NCBI GenBank assembly: GCA_036824005.1
Contig: DAITBA010000002.1
Span: forward strand, 1-64,000
Direction of reading: 5' to 3'
Length of the DNA stretch: 64,000 nt
DNA from: DAITBA01 sp036824005
Lineage (GTDB): Bacteria; Pseudomonadota; Gammaproteobacteria; Burkholderiales; Rhodocyclaceae
A model generated the notes under the pieces. It worked only from the letters and a program-made list of their open reading frames with translations, had not been told where the DNA came from and made no database searches. This document shows positions 7,132 through 15,968 of the stretch, piece after piece; the first letter of the stretch is position 1, and each line of letters opens with the position of its first letter. A program made the position numbers and the translations under genes.

Positions 7132-8261
7132 CGCAGGTTGTCTTGAACGATTTCGGCCACGGCGGCGCACACGCGATCCACGTCGCCGTCGTCCATGGCC
7201 GGGAAAAGCGGCAGTGTAACGGTTTCGCGGCCGATGCGCTCGGCATGGGGAAAATCGCCGTCGCCGTAGCCGAGCCGGCGATACAGCGCGAAGCGGTGCA
7301 TCGCCGGATAATGCACCCCGATGCCGATGTCCCGGCTGCGCATGCGGGCGATGAACTCGCCGCGGCCGATGCTCATGTGGTCGAGCGGCAGCAGGATCTG
7401 GAACATGTGCCAGTTGCAGTTCTCGAAGTCACGCACCGGTAGCCCGCAGCCGAGCCGTTCGTTGATGGTGTCAAAGTGTTCGAAATAGCACCGCGCCAGC
7501 TCCCGCCGGCGGCGGGTGAATTCGTCCAGCCGCGAAAGCTGGCCGAGTCCGATGCGGGCGGCAATGTCGGTGAGATTGGACTTGCCGCCAAGCACGTCCA
7601 CCTCCATGTCGCCGTCGGGCAGGCGCACCACGCCCTGCAGGCGCAGCTTCTCGCACAGGGGCAGCAGCGTGTCGTCCGGCAGCACCAGGCAGCCGCCCTC
7701 GCCGGTGGTGAGGTTCTTGTTGGCGTGAAAGCTCGTCACAACCAGGTCGCCAAAGCTGCCGACGCGCTGGCCCCGCCAGCTCGCCCCCATGGACTGGGCA
7801 GCGTCCTCGATCACGCGCAGGTCGTGGCGCGCAGCGATGGCGTACAGCCGGTTCCGGTCTGCCGGCAGACCGGCGAGATCCACTGGCAGCAGCGCCCGCG
7901 TGCGCGGTGTGATCGCCGCTTTGATGTGCTCCGGATCGACGTTACGCGTGGCGGGCTCGACGTCCACGAACACGGGACGCGCGCCCGCCGCGAGCACGAC
8001 GTTGGCCGTGGCAACCCAGGACAGTGGCGTGGTGATCACCTCGTCGCCCGGGCCGATGCCGAGCAGGCGCAGCGCCACCTCCAGGGCCGCGGTGCCCGAG
8101 TTGAAGCTGCGCACCGGCCGGCCGCCAAAATACGCAGACAGCGCTGCCTCGAACTCCTTCACCTTCGGGCCGCTGGTAAGCCAGCCCGAGCGCAGCACCT
8201 CGGCGACGCCGGCGATGGTCGCCTCGTCGATGTCGGGACGCGTGAAGGGCAGGAAGCTCAT
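7128..8261 (-). CDS. arnB: ArnB, UDP-4-keto-arabinose aminotransferase
   Basis: PLP-dependent aminotransferase of the DegT/DnrJ/EryC1 family, making UDP-4-amino-4-deoxy-arabinose with glutamate as donor. From ATG 8261 it has 377 residues beginning 'MSFLPFTRPDIDEATIAGV', a typical ArnB start. Visible motifs are 'FNSGTAALEVAL' (phosphate-binding), 'IEDAAQSMGA' and 'SFHANKNLTTGEGG', whose Lys forms the PLP Schiff base. The frame is open further upstream (to 8432), but that part is read from within the upstream membrane-protein gene in another frame and is not real. The start overlaps the upstream stop by 4 bases, and the end overlaps arnC by 4. Confidence 0.92.
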   Translation of the reverse strand: MSFLPFTRPDIDEATIAGVAEVLRSGWLTSGPKVKEFEAALSAYFGGRPVRSFNSGTAALEVALRLLGIGPGDEVITTPLSWVATANVVLAAGARPVFVDVEPATRNVDPEHIKAAITPRTRALLPVDLAGLPADRNRLYAIAARHDLRVIEDAAQSMGASWRGQRVGSFGDLVVTSFHANKNLTTGEGGCLVLPDDTLLPLCEKLRLQGVVRLPDGDMEVDVLGGKSNLTDIAARIGLGQLSRLDEFTRRRRELARCYFEHFDTINERLGCGLPVRDFENCNWHMFQILLPLDHMSIGRGEFIARMRSRDIGIGVHYPAMHRFALYRRLGYGDGDFPHAERIGRETVTLPLFPAMDDGDVDRVCAAVAEIVQDNLR

Positions 8262-8629
8262 GAGCGGGCGACGATGAACACGCCAAGGACGATGATGCCG
8301 ATGCCCGCCAGGCGCATGACGCTGACCTGCTCGCCGAGTAGATACCAGGCGGCGACGGCGTTGATGACATAGCCGATGGAGAGCATCGGATAGGCGATGC
8401 TGACGTCGACCCGCGACAGGCCCATCACCCACACCACCAGGCTCACCACATAGCAGGTCATGCCGCCGAGGAAATAGGGATTGGCCGCGAACTTGAAGGC
8501 GACCGGCACCAGGCTGTCGGTGTGAAAGGCGAAGTGGCCGATAGAGTTGGTGCTGGCCTTGAGCAGCAGTTGCGCGACGGCGTTCAACAGCACGCCGGTC
8601 ATGAGCAGGGCGAAGCTGACGGTGGTCAT
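8258..8629 (-). CDS. ArnE/ArnF-like EamA/SMR membrane protein
   Basis: A 123-residue inner-membrane protein with four predicted helices ('FALLMTGVLLNAVAQLLLK', 'YFLGGMTCYVVSLVVWVMGL', 'SIAYPMLSIGYVINAVAAWY', 'RLAGIGIIVLGVFIV'). This is the small multidrug resistance/EamA half-transporter form of ArnE and ArnF, which flip undecaprenyl-phosphate-Ara4N across the inner membrane. E. coli uses a heterodimer; only one such gene is present here, so a homodimer or a second subunit elsewhere is implied. It overlaps arnT and arnB by 4 bases on each side, showing tight translational coupling. Confidence 0.82.
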   Translation of the reverse strand: MTTVSFALLMTGVLLNAVAQLLLKASTNSIGHFAFHTDSLVPVAFKFAANPYFLGGMTCYVVSLVVWVMGLSRVDVSIAYPMLSIGYVINAVAAWYLLGEQVSVMRLAGIGIIVLGVFIVARS

Positions 8630-10272
8630 GGTTTTCTCACGATGATGCGGCGCGTGTCCCGCGCGACAATGGTCATGGTCAGGCCTTGTTGGCGCAGCGA
8701 CTCGTAGGTCTCGCCCTCCATGACGGCGAAGGCGTCCGCGTCCGAGTGCCAGCGCGCCTCGAATTGTGCCAGCGTCGGCACGGCAAGCCCGGGTTCCTGC
8801 TGCAGGCCGAATCCCATCTCGTCGCTGTATTCCACCAGGGTAACAGTGCGCTGAAGGTAGAAGGGCAGCGTCTGGTCGTACATTCTAACGCTATAGAAGG
8901 GCACTCCCGGTCGCACCAGCGACCGGATCTCCGCGGCGATGTGGTAGGCCGAGTTGGAGCGGCTCAGGCGGTCGTGGCCGACCGCGAGCCCGAGCGCCAC
9001 GGCAAGGCCGCCGGCGGCCAGCGCCAGCGCCGCGAGCGCAACGCGCCCGCGCCTGGCAAGCAGCAGCGCGGCGGCGGTGGCAACGGTCCAGCCAAGTGCA
9101 CCGGCGATCAGCCAGCTCTGGAAACCCCGCATCATTTCCAGTGTGGTCTCGGCGTCGGCACGCCGGGTAACCAAGTGCGACGCCGCCAGTGCCGCCAGCG
9201 CGAGAAGCAGCACCAGAAGCAGGTGTACCTGCATCGTTCCCGCACGAACGCGCGCCAGCCAGGCGCCAGTGAGCAGCGCCAGTGCCGGCAATATAGGCAG
9301 CACGTAGGACGGCAGCTTCGAGCTGGAAGTGCTGAAGAAGACGAAAGTCAGCACCGACCACAGCGCCAGGAAGCGTGCCGCGCGCGCTTCGTCGCCTTCG
9401 CCATCGCGCCAGGTGTGGACCAGCGCATGCAGGGCCATCGTCGCCCAGGGCAGGGCGCCTGCCAGCAGCACCGGCGCGAAATACCACCATGGCTGGGTGC
9501 GGCGATGGCCGGGGCTGAGGAAACGCTCGAAGTGCTCGTGGACGAAGAAGAAGTGGGGAAACTCGGGATTGGCGAGCGAGACGGCGACGAACCACGGCGC
9601 CGTGATGGTCAGCAGCAGCGCCAGCCCCGGCAGCACTTGCAGCCGGCGCCAGGGGGCGAAATCGCGCGTCGTCAGGCTGTAGGCGATCAGCGTGATGCCG
9701 GGCAGCACGAGCGCCAACAGCCCCTTGCTGAGAATGGCCAGCCCCGCAGCCGCCCAGGCGACGAGCATCCAGTTGCGCTGGGCTCGGGGCGTGGCCGTCG
9801 AGCGATTGGCAAGCAGGAAGGCGGACACGGCGAGCTGGAGGGCGAATGTCAGCCCCATGTCCAAGGTGTTGAGGTGGCCCATGGCGAAGTACATGACGCT
9901 GCTCGCCAGCACGGCCGCGGCGAGCAAGCCGGCGGTGGCGCCGAACAGGCGGCGCCCGGCGAAGTATGCCAGCAGCACGCCGCAGAAACCGGTGAGTCCG
10001 GTCCACAGTCGCGCCGTCCAGTGATGTTCGCCGAAGGCCTGGAAGGCGGCGGCGGTCATCCAGTATTGCAGCGGTGGCTTCTCGAAGTACTTGATGCCGT
10101 TGAGCCGCGGCGTCACCCAGTCGCCGCTCGCCGCCATCTCGCGCGCGATCTCGGCATAGCGGCCCTCGTCGGGTTTGATCAGCTTGCGCACCTCGAGCGT
10201 CGAGAACCAGACGGCAGCCAAGGCGACGAACAACGCGAACAGCGCGCGCCGGGAGATTGCCGTCTCGGGCAT
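8626..10272 (-). CDS. arnT: ArnT-like lipid A Ara4N transferase
   Basis: A 548-residue integral membrane glycosyltransferase of the PMT/GT83 type that transfers Ara4N from its undecaprenyl carrier to lipid A on the periplasmic face. This modification lowers surface charge and gives resistance to polymyxin-type peptides. The N-terminus has the family signature: a first helix, then 'KPDEGRYAEIAREMAASG' with the conserved Asp-Glu, and 'NGIKYFEKPPLQYW'. About a dozen helices follow, then a soluble periplasmic C-terminal domain. It is first of the six arn genes in this leftward operon; a gene for a small Mth938-like protein lies 54 bases upstream in the same direction. A different lipid or protein glycosyl acceptor cannot be excluded from sequence alone. 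Confidence 0.88.
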   Translation of the reverse strand: MPETAISRRALFALFVALAAVWFSTLEVRKLIKPDEGRYAEIAREMAASGDWVTPRLNGIKYFEKPPLQYWMTAAAFQAFGEHHWTARLWTGLTGFCGVLLAYFAGRRLFGATAGLLAAAVLASSVMYFAMGHLNTLDMGLTFALQLAVSAFLLANRSTATPRAQRNWMLVAWAAAGLAILSKGLLALVLPGITLIAYSLTTRDFAPWRRLQVLPGLALLLTITAPWFVAVSLANPEFPHFFFVHEHFERFLSPGHRRTQPWWYFAPVLLAGALPWATMALHALVHTWRDGEGDEARAARFLALWSVLTFVFFSTSSSKLPSYVLPILPALALLTGAWLARVRAGTMQVHLLLVLLLALAALAASHLVTRRADAETTLEMMRGFQSWLIAGALGWTVATAAALLLARRGRVALAALALAAGGLAVALGLAVGHDRLSRSNSAYHIAAEIRSLVRPGVPFYSVRMYDQTLPFYLQRTVTLVEYSDEMGFGLQQEPGLAVPTLAQFEARWHSDADAFAVMEGETYESLRQQGLTMTIVARDTRRIIVRKP

Positions 10273-10326
10273 GGACGCCTGCGTGCCGGCGGATTCGGTG
10301 GAGCGGATGGGGCCTCCCGGGCGCTG

Positions 10327-10743
10327 CTACCCCGCGGCGATCAGCAGCGCCGCGGCGACGTTGCGGCCCTCGCCCATGAGGATGTTGTAAGTGCGGCAGG
10401 CCGCCGGCGTATCCATGATCTCGAAGCCGATGCGTGCCTCGATGAGCGGACGGAGCAGGGCCGCAGGAGGAAATCGCTGCGTGACGCCGGTGCCGAGCAA
10501 CACGATGTGCGGGCGCAGATCCCGCAGGGTTTCGAACTCCGCGACGGTCAGTGCGGCCAGCCCGCCGCTGCCCCAGCCAACGTGGACGCGGTTCGGCTGG
10601 ACGATCAGACTTCCTTCGTGGCGCTCGCCGTTGATCAGAACGTAGCCCTCACCGTAGCCGGTGACGGCGTACATTCCGGTCTCGGTGTCGAGGTGCAGTT
10701 TCACGTGGGAGGCGGTGACGGCGGGATCCTGTGCGCGAGGCAT
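10327..10743 (-). CDS. Mth938-like domain protein (DUF498)
   Basis: From ATG 10743, a 138-residue protein of the Mth938/DUF498 family; human NDUFAF3 (complex I assembly) belongs to it, while bacterial members have no settled function. Typical elements are 'YVLINGERHEGSLIV', 'HIVLLGTGVTQRFPP' and the C-terminal 'MDTPAACRTYNILMGEGRNVAAAL'. An upstream ATG at 10773 is possible but adds ten unconserved residues. In many betaproteobacteria this gene lies near sec or glycosyltransferase genes; here it is 54 bases before arnT in the same direction and diverges from alaC. Confidence 0.85.
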   Translation of the reverse strand: MPRAQDPAVTASHVKLHLDTETGMYAVTGYGEGYVLINGERHEGSLIVQPNRVHVGWGSGGLAALTVAEFETLRDLRPHIVLLGTGVTQRFPPAALLRPLIEARIGFEIMDTPAACRTYNILMGEGRNVAAALLIAAG

Positions 10744-10896
10744 CGACGGTGACACGGCTGCGCCACATTTCAACCATGTTGCGTCAGGCGCGTTTCATTG
10801 CGGCACCTCGATCGCTCGGGTAGGATTATAACTTTTTTCAATACACTACCGCAGGCGCAGGAACCGCGACGATTCGGGCGCGCCGGGCACAAGGTC

Positions 10897-12081
10897 ATGA
10901 AAGAATTTTCGCGCATCAAGCGTCTGCCGCCCTACGTCTTCAACATCACCGGTGAGCTGAAGATGGCCGCCCGCCGGCGCGGCGAAGACATCATCGACAT
11001 GAGCATGGGCAACCCCGACGGGGCGACACCCAGGCACATCGTGGACAAGCTGGTGGAGTCGACCCTGCGCATGGACACCCACGGATATTCCGTGTCCAAG
11101 GGCATCCCGCGGCTGCGCAAGGCCATCTGCACTTGGTACAAGACGCGCTTCGACGTGGATTTGGATCCGGACAGCGAGGCCATCGTCACCATCGGCTCGA
11201 AGGAGGGCATCGCCCACCTGACGCTGGCGACCCTGGACCACGGCGACATTGTGCTCGTGCCCAATCCCAGTTATCCGATCCACATTTACGGCCCCGTGAT
11301 TGCCGGCGCGGACATCCGTCACGTGCGCATGACACCCGGGGTGGACTTCTTCGCCGAGCTGGTGCGGGCGATCCATGAGTCGTTCCCAAAGCCGAAGATG
11401 CTCATCATCAACTTCCCGAGCAATCCGACGACCCAATGCGTCGAGCTGGATTTCTTCGAGAAGATTGTCGCCATCGCCCGGGAGCACAACATCTTCGTCG
11501 TGCATGACCTGGCCTATGCCGACATCGTTTTCGACGGCTGGAAGGCGCCGTCCATCATGCAGGTGCCGGGTGCGCGCGATGTCGCCGTCGAGTTCTTCAC
11601 CATGTCGAAGAGCTACAACATGGCCGGCTGGCGCATCGGCTTCATGGTCGGTAACCGGGATCTGGTCCATGCGCTGGCGCGCATCAAGAGCTACCACGAC
11701 TACGGCACGTTCACGCCCATCCAGGTGGCATCGATCGTGGCGCTGGAAGGGCCGCAGGAGTGCGTGCGCGAGATCGCGATGAAATACCAGAAGCGCCGCG
11801 ACGTCCTGGCCAAAGGGCTGCACGAGGCCGGCTGGCCGGTGGAGGTGCCAAAAGCAAGCATGTATATCTGGGCACGAATTCCGGAAGCCTATCAACAGCT
11901 CGGCTCCCTGGAGTTCGCAAAGAAAGTTCTGGAGGATGCCAAGGTGGCCGTGTCGCCCGGCGTCGGCTTCGGCGAGTACGGCGACGATCACGTCAGATTC
12001 GCTCTCATAGAGAATGAGGCGCGGACACGTCAGGCCATTCGCGGCATCAAGGAGATGTTCAGGAAGGACGGGCTTCTGTGA
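10897..12081 (+). CDS. alaC: alanine aminotransferase, AlaC-like
   Basis: PLP-dependent class I aminotransferase converting pyruvate and glutamate to alanine (AlaC/YfdZ type). From ATG 10897 it has 394 residues starting 'MKEFSRIKRLPPYVFNITGE', the standard start of this group. PLP-binding motifs include 'NPSYPIHIYG', 'NFPSNPTTQ', 'HDLAYADIVFDG' and 'SKSYNMAGWRIGF', with Schiff-base Lys238. An in-frame ATG at 10798 would add 33 unrelated residues. A TATAAC at 10827-10832 could be the -10 box. It runs directly into hom (stop TGA shares its A with the hom ATG), the arrangement common in betaproteobacteria. Confidence 0.9.
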   Translation: MKEFSRIKRLPPYVFNITGELKMAARRRGEDIIDMSMGNPDGATPRHIVDKLVESTLRMDTHGYSVSKGIPRLRKAICTWYKTRFDVDLDPDSEAIVTIGSKEGIAHLTLATLDHGDIVLVPNPSYPIHIYGPVIAGADIRHVRMTPGVDFFAELVRAIHESFPKPKMLIINFPSNPTTQCVELDFFEKIVAIAREHNIFVVHDLAYADIVFDGWKAPSIMQVPGARDVAVEFFTMSKSYNMAGWRIGFMVGNRDLVHALARIKSYHDYGTFTPIQVASIVALEGPQECVREIAMKYQKRRDVLAKGLHEAGWPVEVPKASMYIWARIPEAYQQLGSLEFAKKVLEDAKVAVSPGVGFGEYGDDHVRFALIENEARTRQAIRGIKEMFRKDGLL

Positions 12082-13397
12082 TGAAACCGATCAACGTCGG
12101 CCTGCTCGGCATCGGCACCGTGGGCGGCGGCACCTTCACCGTGCTGACGCGCAACCAGGAAGAGATCACGCGCCGCGCCGGCCGGCCGATCAGGATATCG
12201 GTCGTGGCCGACAAGGACACCGAGCGCGCCAAGGCCGTGACCAAGGGCGCTGCGCGCATCGTCGACGACGCCTTTGCCGTCGCGACCGATCCGGAGGTGG
12301 ACATCGTCGTCGAGCTGATCGGCGGCTACACCGTTGCCAAGGAGCTGGTGCTCAAGGCGATCGCCAACGGCAAGCATGTCGTCACCGCCAACAAGGCGTT
12401 GCTTGCCCTGCATGGCAACGAAATATTCGCCGCAGCGCAAAAGCAGGGCGTCATGGTCGCCTTCGAGGCGGCAGTGGCCGGCGGGGTGCCCATCATCAAG
12501 GCGCTGCGCGAGGGGCTGACGGCGAACCGTATCGAATGGATCGCCGGTATCATCAACGGCACCAGCAACTTCATCCTCTCGGAGATGCGCGACAAGGGCT
12601 TCAGCTTCGAGACGGTACTCAAGGAAGCGCAGCGGCTCGGCTATGCCGAGGCCGATCCCACCTTCGACATCGAAGGCATCGACGCCGCCCACAAGCTGAC
12701 GATCATGTCGGCGATCGCCTTCGGCATCCCCATGCAGTTCGACAAGGCCTATACCGAAGGCATCTCGAAGCTCACGCGGGAGGACATCCGCTATGCCGAG
12801 GAACTGGGCTACCGCATCAAGCTGCTCGGCATCACGCGCCGTACCCCGCACGGCATCGAACTGCGCGTGCATCCGACACTGATACCGGCGCGGCGCCTGA
12901 TCGCCAACGTCGAGGGCGTGATGAACGCCATCCTGGTCAAGGGCGACGCCGTGGGCGCGACCATGTACTACGGCGCCGGCGCCGGCGCCGAGCCCACCGC
13001 CAGCGCCGTAGTCGCCGATCTCGTCGATGTCACGCGCATGCACACGGCGGATCCCGAGCACCGCGTGCCGCACCTTGCTTTTCAGCCGGACCAGATCAGC
13101 GACACGCCGATCCTTCCCATGAGCGAGGTGGAGACATCCTATTACCTGCGCCTGCGCGCCTACGACCGGCCCGGCGTGCTGGCGGACATCACGCGCATCC
13201 TCGCCGATCTGGGCATCTCCATCGACGCCATGGTGCAGAAGGAGCCGAGCGAGGGCGAGGATCAGGTGGACATCATCATGCTCACCCACCTGACGCTGGA
13301 AAAGAACATCGACGCCGCCATTTCCCGGATCGAGGCGCTGGCGACGATCTCCGGCCGCGTGACGCGGATTCGCCTGGAAATACTCGCCAACCGATAG
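12081..13397 (+). CDS. hom: homoserine dehydrogenase
   Basis: NAD(P)H-dependent reduction of aspartate semialdehyde to homoserine, the branch point to threonine and methionine. The 438 residues have the nucleotide-binding 'VGLLGIGTVGGGTF' at the N-terminus, 'ITANKALLA'-type segment (here 'VVTANKALLALHGNEIF'), 'AGIINGTSNFILSEM', and 'EADPTFDIEGIDAAHKL' of the catalytic domain. A C-terminal ACT domain (about 355-430, 'YDRPGVLADITRILADLGIS') suggests threonine feedback. ATG 12081 overlaps the alaC stop by one base; a GTG at 12078 is an alternative. thrC normally follows directly, but here a TPR gene intervenes. Confidence 0.96.
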   Translation: MKPINVGLLGIGTVGGGTFTVLTRNQEEITRRAGRPIRISVVADKDTERAKAVTKGAARIVDDAFAVATDPEVDIVVELIGGYTVAKELVLKAIANGKHVVTANKALLALHGNEIFAAAQKQGVMVAFEAAVAGGVPIIKALREGLTANRIEWIAGIINGTSNFILSEMRDKGFSFETVLKEAQRLGYAEADPTFDIEGIDAAHKLTIMSAIAFGIPMQFDKAYTEGISKLTREDIRYAEELGYRIKLLGITRRTPHGIELRVHPTLIPARRLIANVEGVMNAILVKGDAVGATMYYGAGAGAEPTASAVVADLVDVTRMHTADPEHRVPHLAFQPDQISDTPILPMSEVETSYYLRLRAYDRPGVLADITRILADLGISIDAMVQKEPSEGEDQVDIIMLTHLTLEKNIDAAISRIEALATISGRVTRIRLEILANR

Positions 13398-13533
13398 ACG
13401 GCAGTGATTCCTCGGCGGGCGTGAAGTGGTTGCCGCAATGCGCCCAAAGGACTAAGCACATCGCAGTAGGCCAAGGCGTGCCGGTGCGGGCTGCTTGGGT
13501 TTAACATCAACGGGTTGCACACGCGCTTCGACC

Positions 13534-15900
13534 ATGTTAGCAAACCCGATAGTCGCGGCCGACGTTTTTGAGCAGGCGTGGAATGATCTGCGTCTGTTCG
13601 TCAAAGGCACAACCGGGCTCGTGCCGGTGGTGCTTTTCTGTGCCGCGTCAGCCCCCATCACCGAGTTGTGCCGCCGTCTGGCGGACACGCTGCGCTTTCG
13701 CGCCTGTCCGGTGGAAACCCTCGCGCCCGGCCAGCCCTCCGATCTGGATGGACCGGTGCTGTCGCGCCTGCTGGCTGCCGACAATCCCTTGGCAGGCACT
13801 GGCGCGCCGCTCTGGCTTGACCTGCAGTGCCAACCTCAGGAGGACGGCTGGGGAAAGGCGCGCGCGGCGTTTCTGACGCAACTGATCGCGCAGCAGGCCG
13901 TGCTCGAAACGACCTTCCGGCGTCCGCTCATCGTCGCCTTGCCGGTGAGCGAGCGGGACGCCCTGGCGCCGCTGCTTCCGGACGCCTGGCGGCGACGCGT
14001 GATCAACGTTCCCGCCGGCGATGGTGCGCGCGGCGCGACGAATACCGGCACCGGTGCGAGCCAATCCGCGGCGTCCGCGGCCCAGACGACGTCGGCGCAG
14101 CCGGTCCGCAGGGAACAGTTGCCGGCCCTGGTGATGCAGTGGCGGGAGACCGTCGAGCGCCTCGCGCCCGAACAGATCGTCCTTCAGGACGGGTTCGCCG
14201 CCTTCGATGCTGCCATAGCCGCGCGCAACATCAAGGCGGCCGAAGAGGTGGCCAAGAAGACGATGGCGATCGCCGTCGCCCGTCCGCACGACTCACTGGT
14301 GGCGATCCGCGAGCTTGCCCGCGCACACGATCAGATTGGCGATGTGGCAAGCCAGTTCGGCCACATCGAGGAGGCGGGCAACAGCTACCGGGAAGCATTG
14401 GTGCTGCGCCAGCGCCTGCACGCGGAGCTGCCGGGACCGCAGACGGCGCGCGAGCTGTCCCTTTCCTGGAATCGGGTCGGTGACGCTGCCGTCCACCTTG
14501 ACCGGCTCGACGAGGCCGAACAGGCCTACAACTGCGCCCACGATCTACGCAAGGAGCTGTGCCGGGTGGCGCCGAGGCCGCAGAACCGGCGCGACCTGTC
14601 GGTGTCGCTTAACCGCGTCGGCGACCTGGCGATGCGCACCGGCCGCCTGGCCAACGCCAAGCAGGCTTTTCTGGAAAGCCTAACGCTGCGCCGGCGCCTT
14701 TACGAAGACGCGCCGACTATCCAGAGCTCGCGCGACCTATCGGTTTCCCTGGAGCGCTTTGCCGATGCCTCGTTGAGCATGGGCCATGCCGATGCTGCCG
14801 CCCAGGGCTATGGCGAATCCCTGCAGTTGCGCCAGAAGCTCCATCAGAAGGGACCGACGCCGCGCAGCCGGCGCGATCTCGCCGTTGCCTGGGAAAAGGT
14901 CGGCGACGTGGCGCGCCACATCGGCCGCTTCGAGGAGGCCGACCACGCCTACCGGCGCTGCCTGGAACTGCGGCTCGGCCTGCACGAGGAAGTACCGAGC
15001 TTCGAGAGTCTGCGCGATCTCGCCGCGGCCTGGGATCAGGTCGGTAACGTGGCGCGCTCCATCCGCAAACTATCCGAGGCCGATCAAGCCTATCGCCAAT
15101 CCCTGGCCCTGCGTCAGCAGGTGCACGACGAGGTCGGCACCCGCCAGACCGCCAGCGAACTCGCCGTTTCCTGGGACAAGGTGGGCAGCATCGCGCGGCT
15201 CGCCAAACGCCTGTCCGATGCGGAACATGCCTATGGCCAGTGCCTGGCCCTGCGCAAGCGGCTGCATGCCGAAGGCAAGACCCTCACAACCGCCCGCGAA
15301 CTGGCCGTGTGCTGGGAGCGCATGGGAGACGTCGCGCGGCTGGCGGGCCGGCACCAGGATTCCGGCTGGGCCTACCGGGAGAGCCTTGCCATTCGCCAGC
15401 AGCTGCACCGCCATCGCGATACGTTGCAGTCGCGGCGCGACATGGCCGCCGCCTGGGACAAGGTCGGCGATGCCGCCCGCACCCTGGGCCGTCACGGCGA
15501 GGCGCGGCATGCCTATCGCGAAAGCCTATCGCTGCACCGCTGGCTCTATCGCGACTCCCCCAGCATCACGACGCGCCGTCACCTGGCCGTGGCGCTGCAG
15601 AAGGCCGGCGACGTGGCCGTGCGCGAGGGTCACCTGAAGGAAGCGGAGACCGCCTATCGGGAGGCCATCGAGCTGACCGAGAAGCTGCTGCACGAAGTCG
15701 GCGAAAGCATCGAGCTACTGTCTACCCTGGCCACCTTTTACGAGCGTATGGGACGTGTGACACGCAAGCTTCACCGGCCCGAAGCCCAGAAGTGGCTCGC
15801 CGGCGCCGAGCGCATCCTGGTGCGCCTGAACCAGACTATGCCCGATAATACGCACTTTGCGCACCGCCTCGAGCGGCTGCAGCATGTGCGCAGCCGCTAG
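13534..15900 (+). CDS. TPR-repeat protein with uncharacterised N-terminal domain
   Basis: A 788-residue protein from ATG 13534 (an in-frame ATG at 13495 is possible). Residues 1 to about 215 form a predicted alpha/beta region without a family I can name: 'VPVVLFCAASAPITELCRRL', 'GAPLWLDLQCQPQEDGWGKA', 'FRRPLIVALPVSERDALAP'. This resembles unnamed N-terminal regions found before TPRs in multidomain regulatory proteins, but that is inference. From about residue 260 there are some ten near-identical repeats with a strict 47-residue period (RDLAVAWxKVGDxAR..GR..EA..AYRESL.LRQ.LH), a TPR solenoid for protein binding. No signal peptide is seen. It interrupts the hom-thrC pair, suggesting later insertion. 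Confidence 0.85.
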   Translation: MLANPIVAADVFEQAWNDLRLFVKGTTGLVPVVLFCAASAPITELCRRLADTLRFRACPVETLAPGQPSDLDGPVLSRLLAADNPLAGTGAPLWLDLQCQPQEDGWGKARAAFLTQLIAQQAVLETTFRRPLIVALPVSERDALAPLLPDAWRRRVINVPAGDGARGATNTGTGASQSAASAAQTTSAQPVRREQLPALVMQWRETVERLAPEQIVLQDGFAAFDAAIAARNIKAAEEVAKKTMAIAVARPHDSLVAIRELARAHDQIGDVASQFGHIEEAGNSYREALVLRQRLHAELPGPQTARELSLSWNRVGDAAVHLDRLDEAEQAYNCAHDLRKELCRVAPRPQNRRDLSVSLNRVGDLAMRTGRLANAKQAFLESLTLRRRLYEDAPTIQSSRDLSVSLERFADASLSMGHADAAAQGYGESLQLRQKLHQKGPTPRSRRDLAVAWEKVGDVARHIGRFEEADHAYRRCLELRLGLHEEVPSFESLRDLAAAWDQVGNVARSIRKLSEADQAYRQSLALRQQVHDEVGTRQTASELAVSWDKVGSIARLAKRLSDAEHAYGQCLALRKRLHAEGKTLTTARELAVCWERMGDVARLAGRHQDSGWAYRESLAIRQQLHRHRDTLQSRRDMAAAWDKVGDAARTLGRHGEARHAYRESLSLHRWLYRDSPSITTRRHLAVALQKAGDVAVREGHLKEAETAYREAIELTEKLLHEVGESIELLSTLATFYERMGRVTRKLHRPEAQKWLAGAERILVRLNQTMPDNTHFAHRLERLQHVRSR

Positions 15901-15968
15901 CACTCCGCGCGCAACAACCGCGTCCCCGGGCGCACCGGCGGTGCCCGAACCTCGAACCGCTCACCACT

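Noticed and set aside
7128..8432. A longer arnB from an upstream ATG at 8432.
   Set aside because: The extra 57 residues are basic and His-rich, read out of frame through the ArnE/F-like gene; the ATG at 8261 gives the normal N-terminus.
8686..10752. A 688-codon open frame on the plus strand.
   Set aside because: Antisense to arnT and the Mth938-like gene; no recognisable protein features.
14380..15640. Regularly spaced direct repeats that could suggest a CRISPR array.
   Set aside because: The 141-base period is the 47-codon TPR repeat of a coding gene; units are diverged at third positions and have no spacers.
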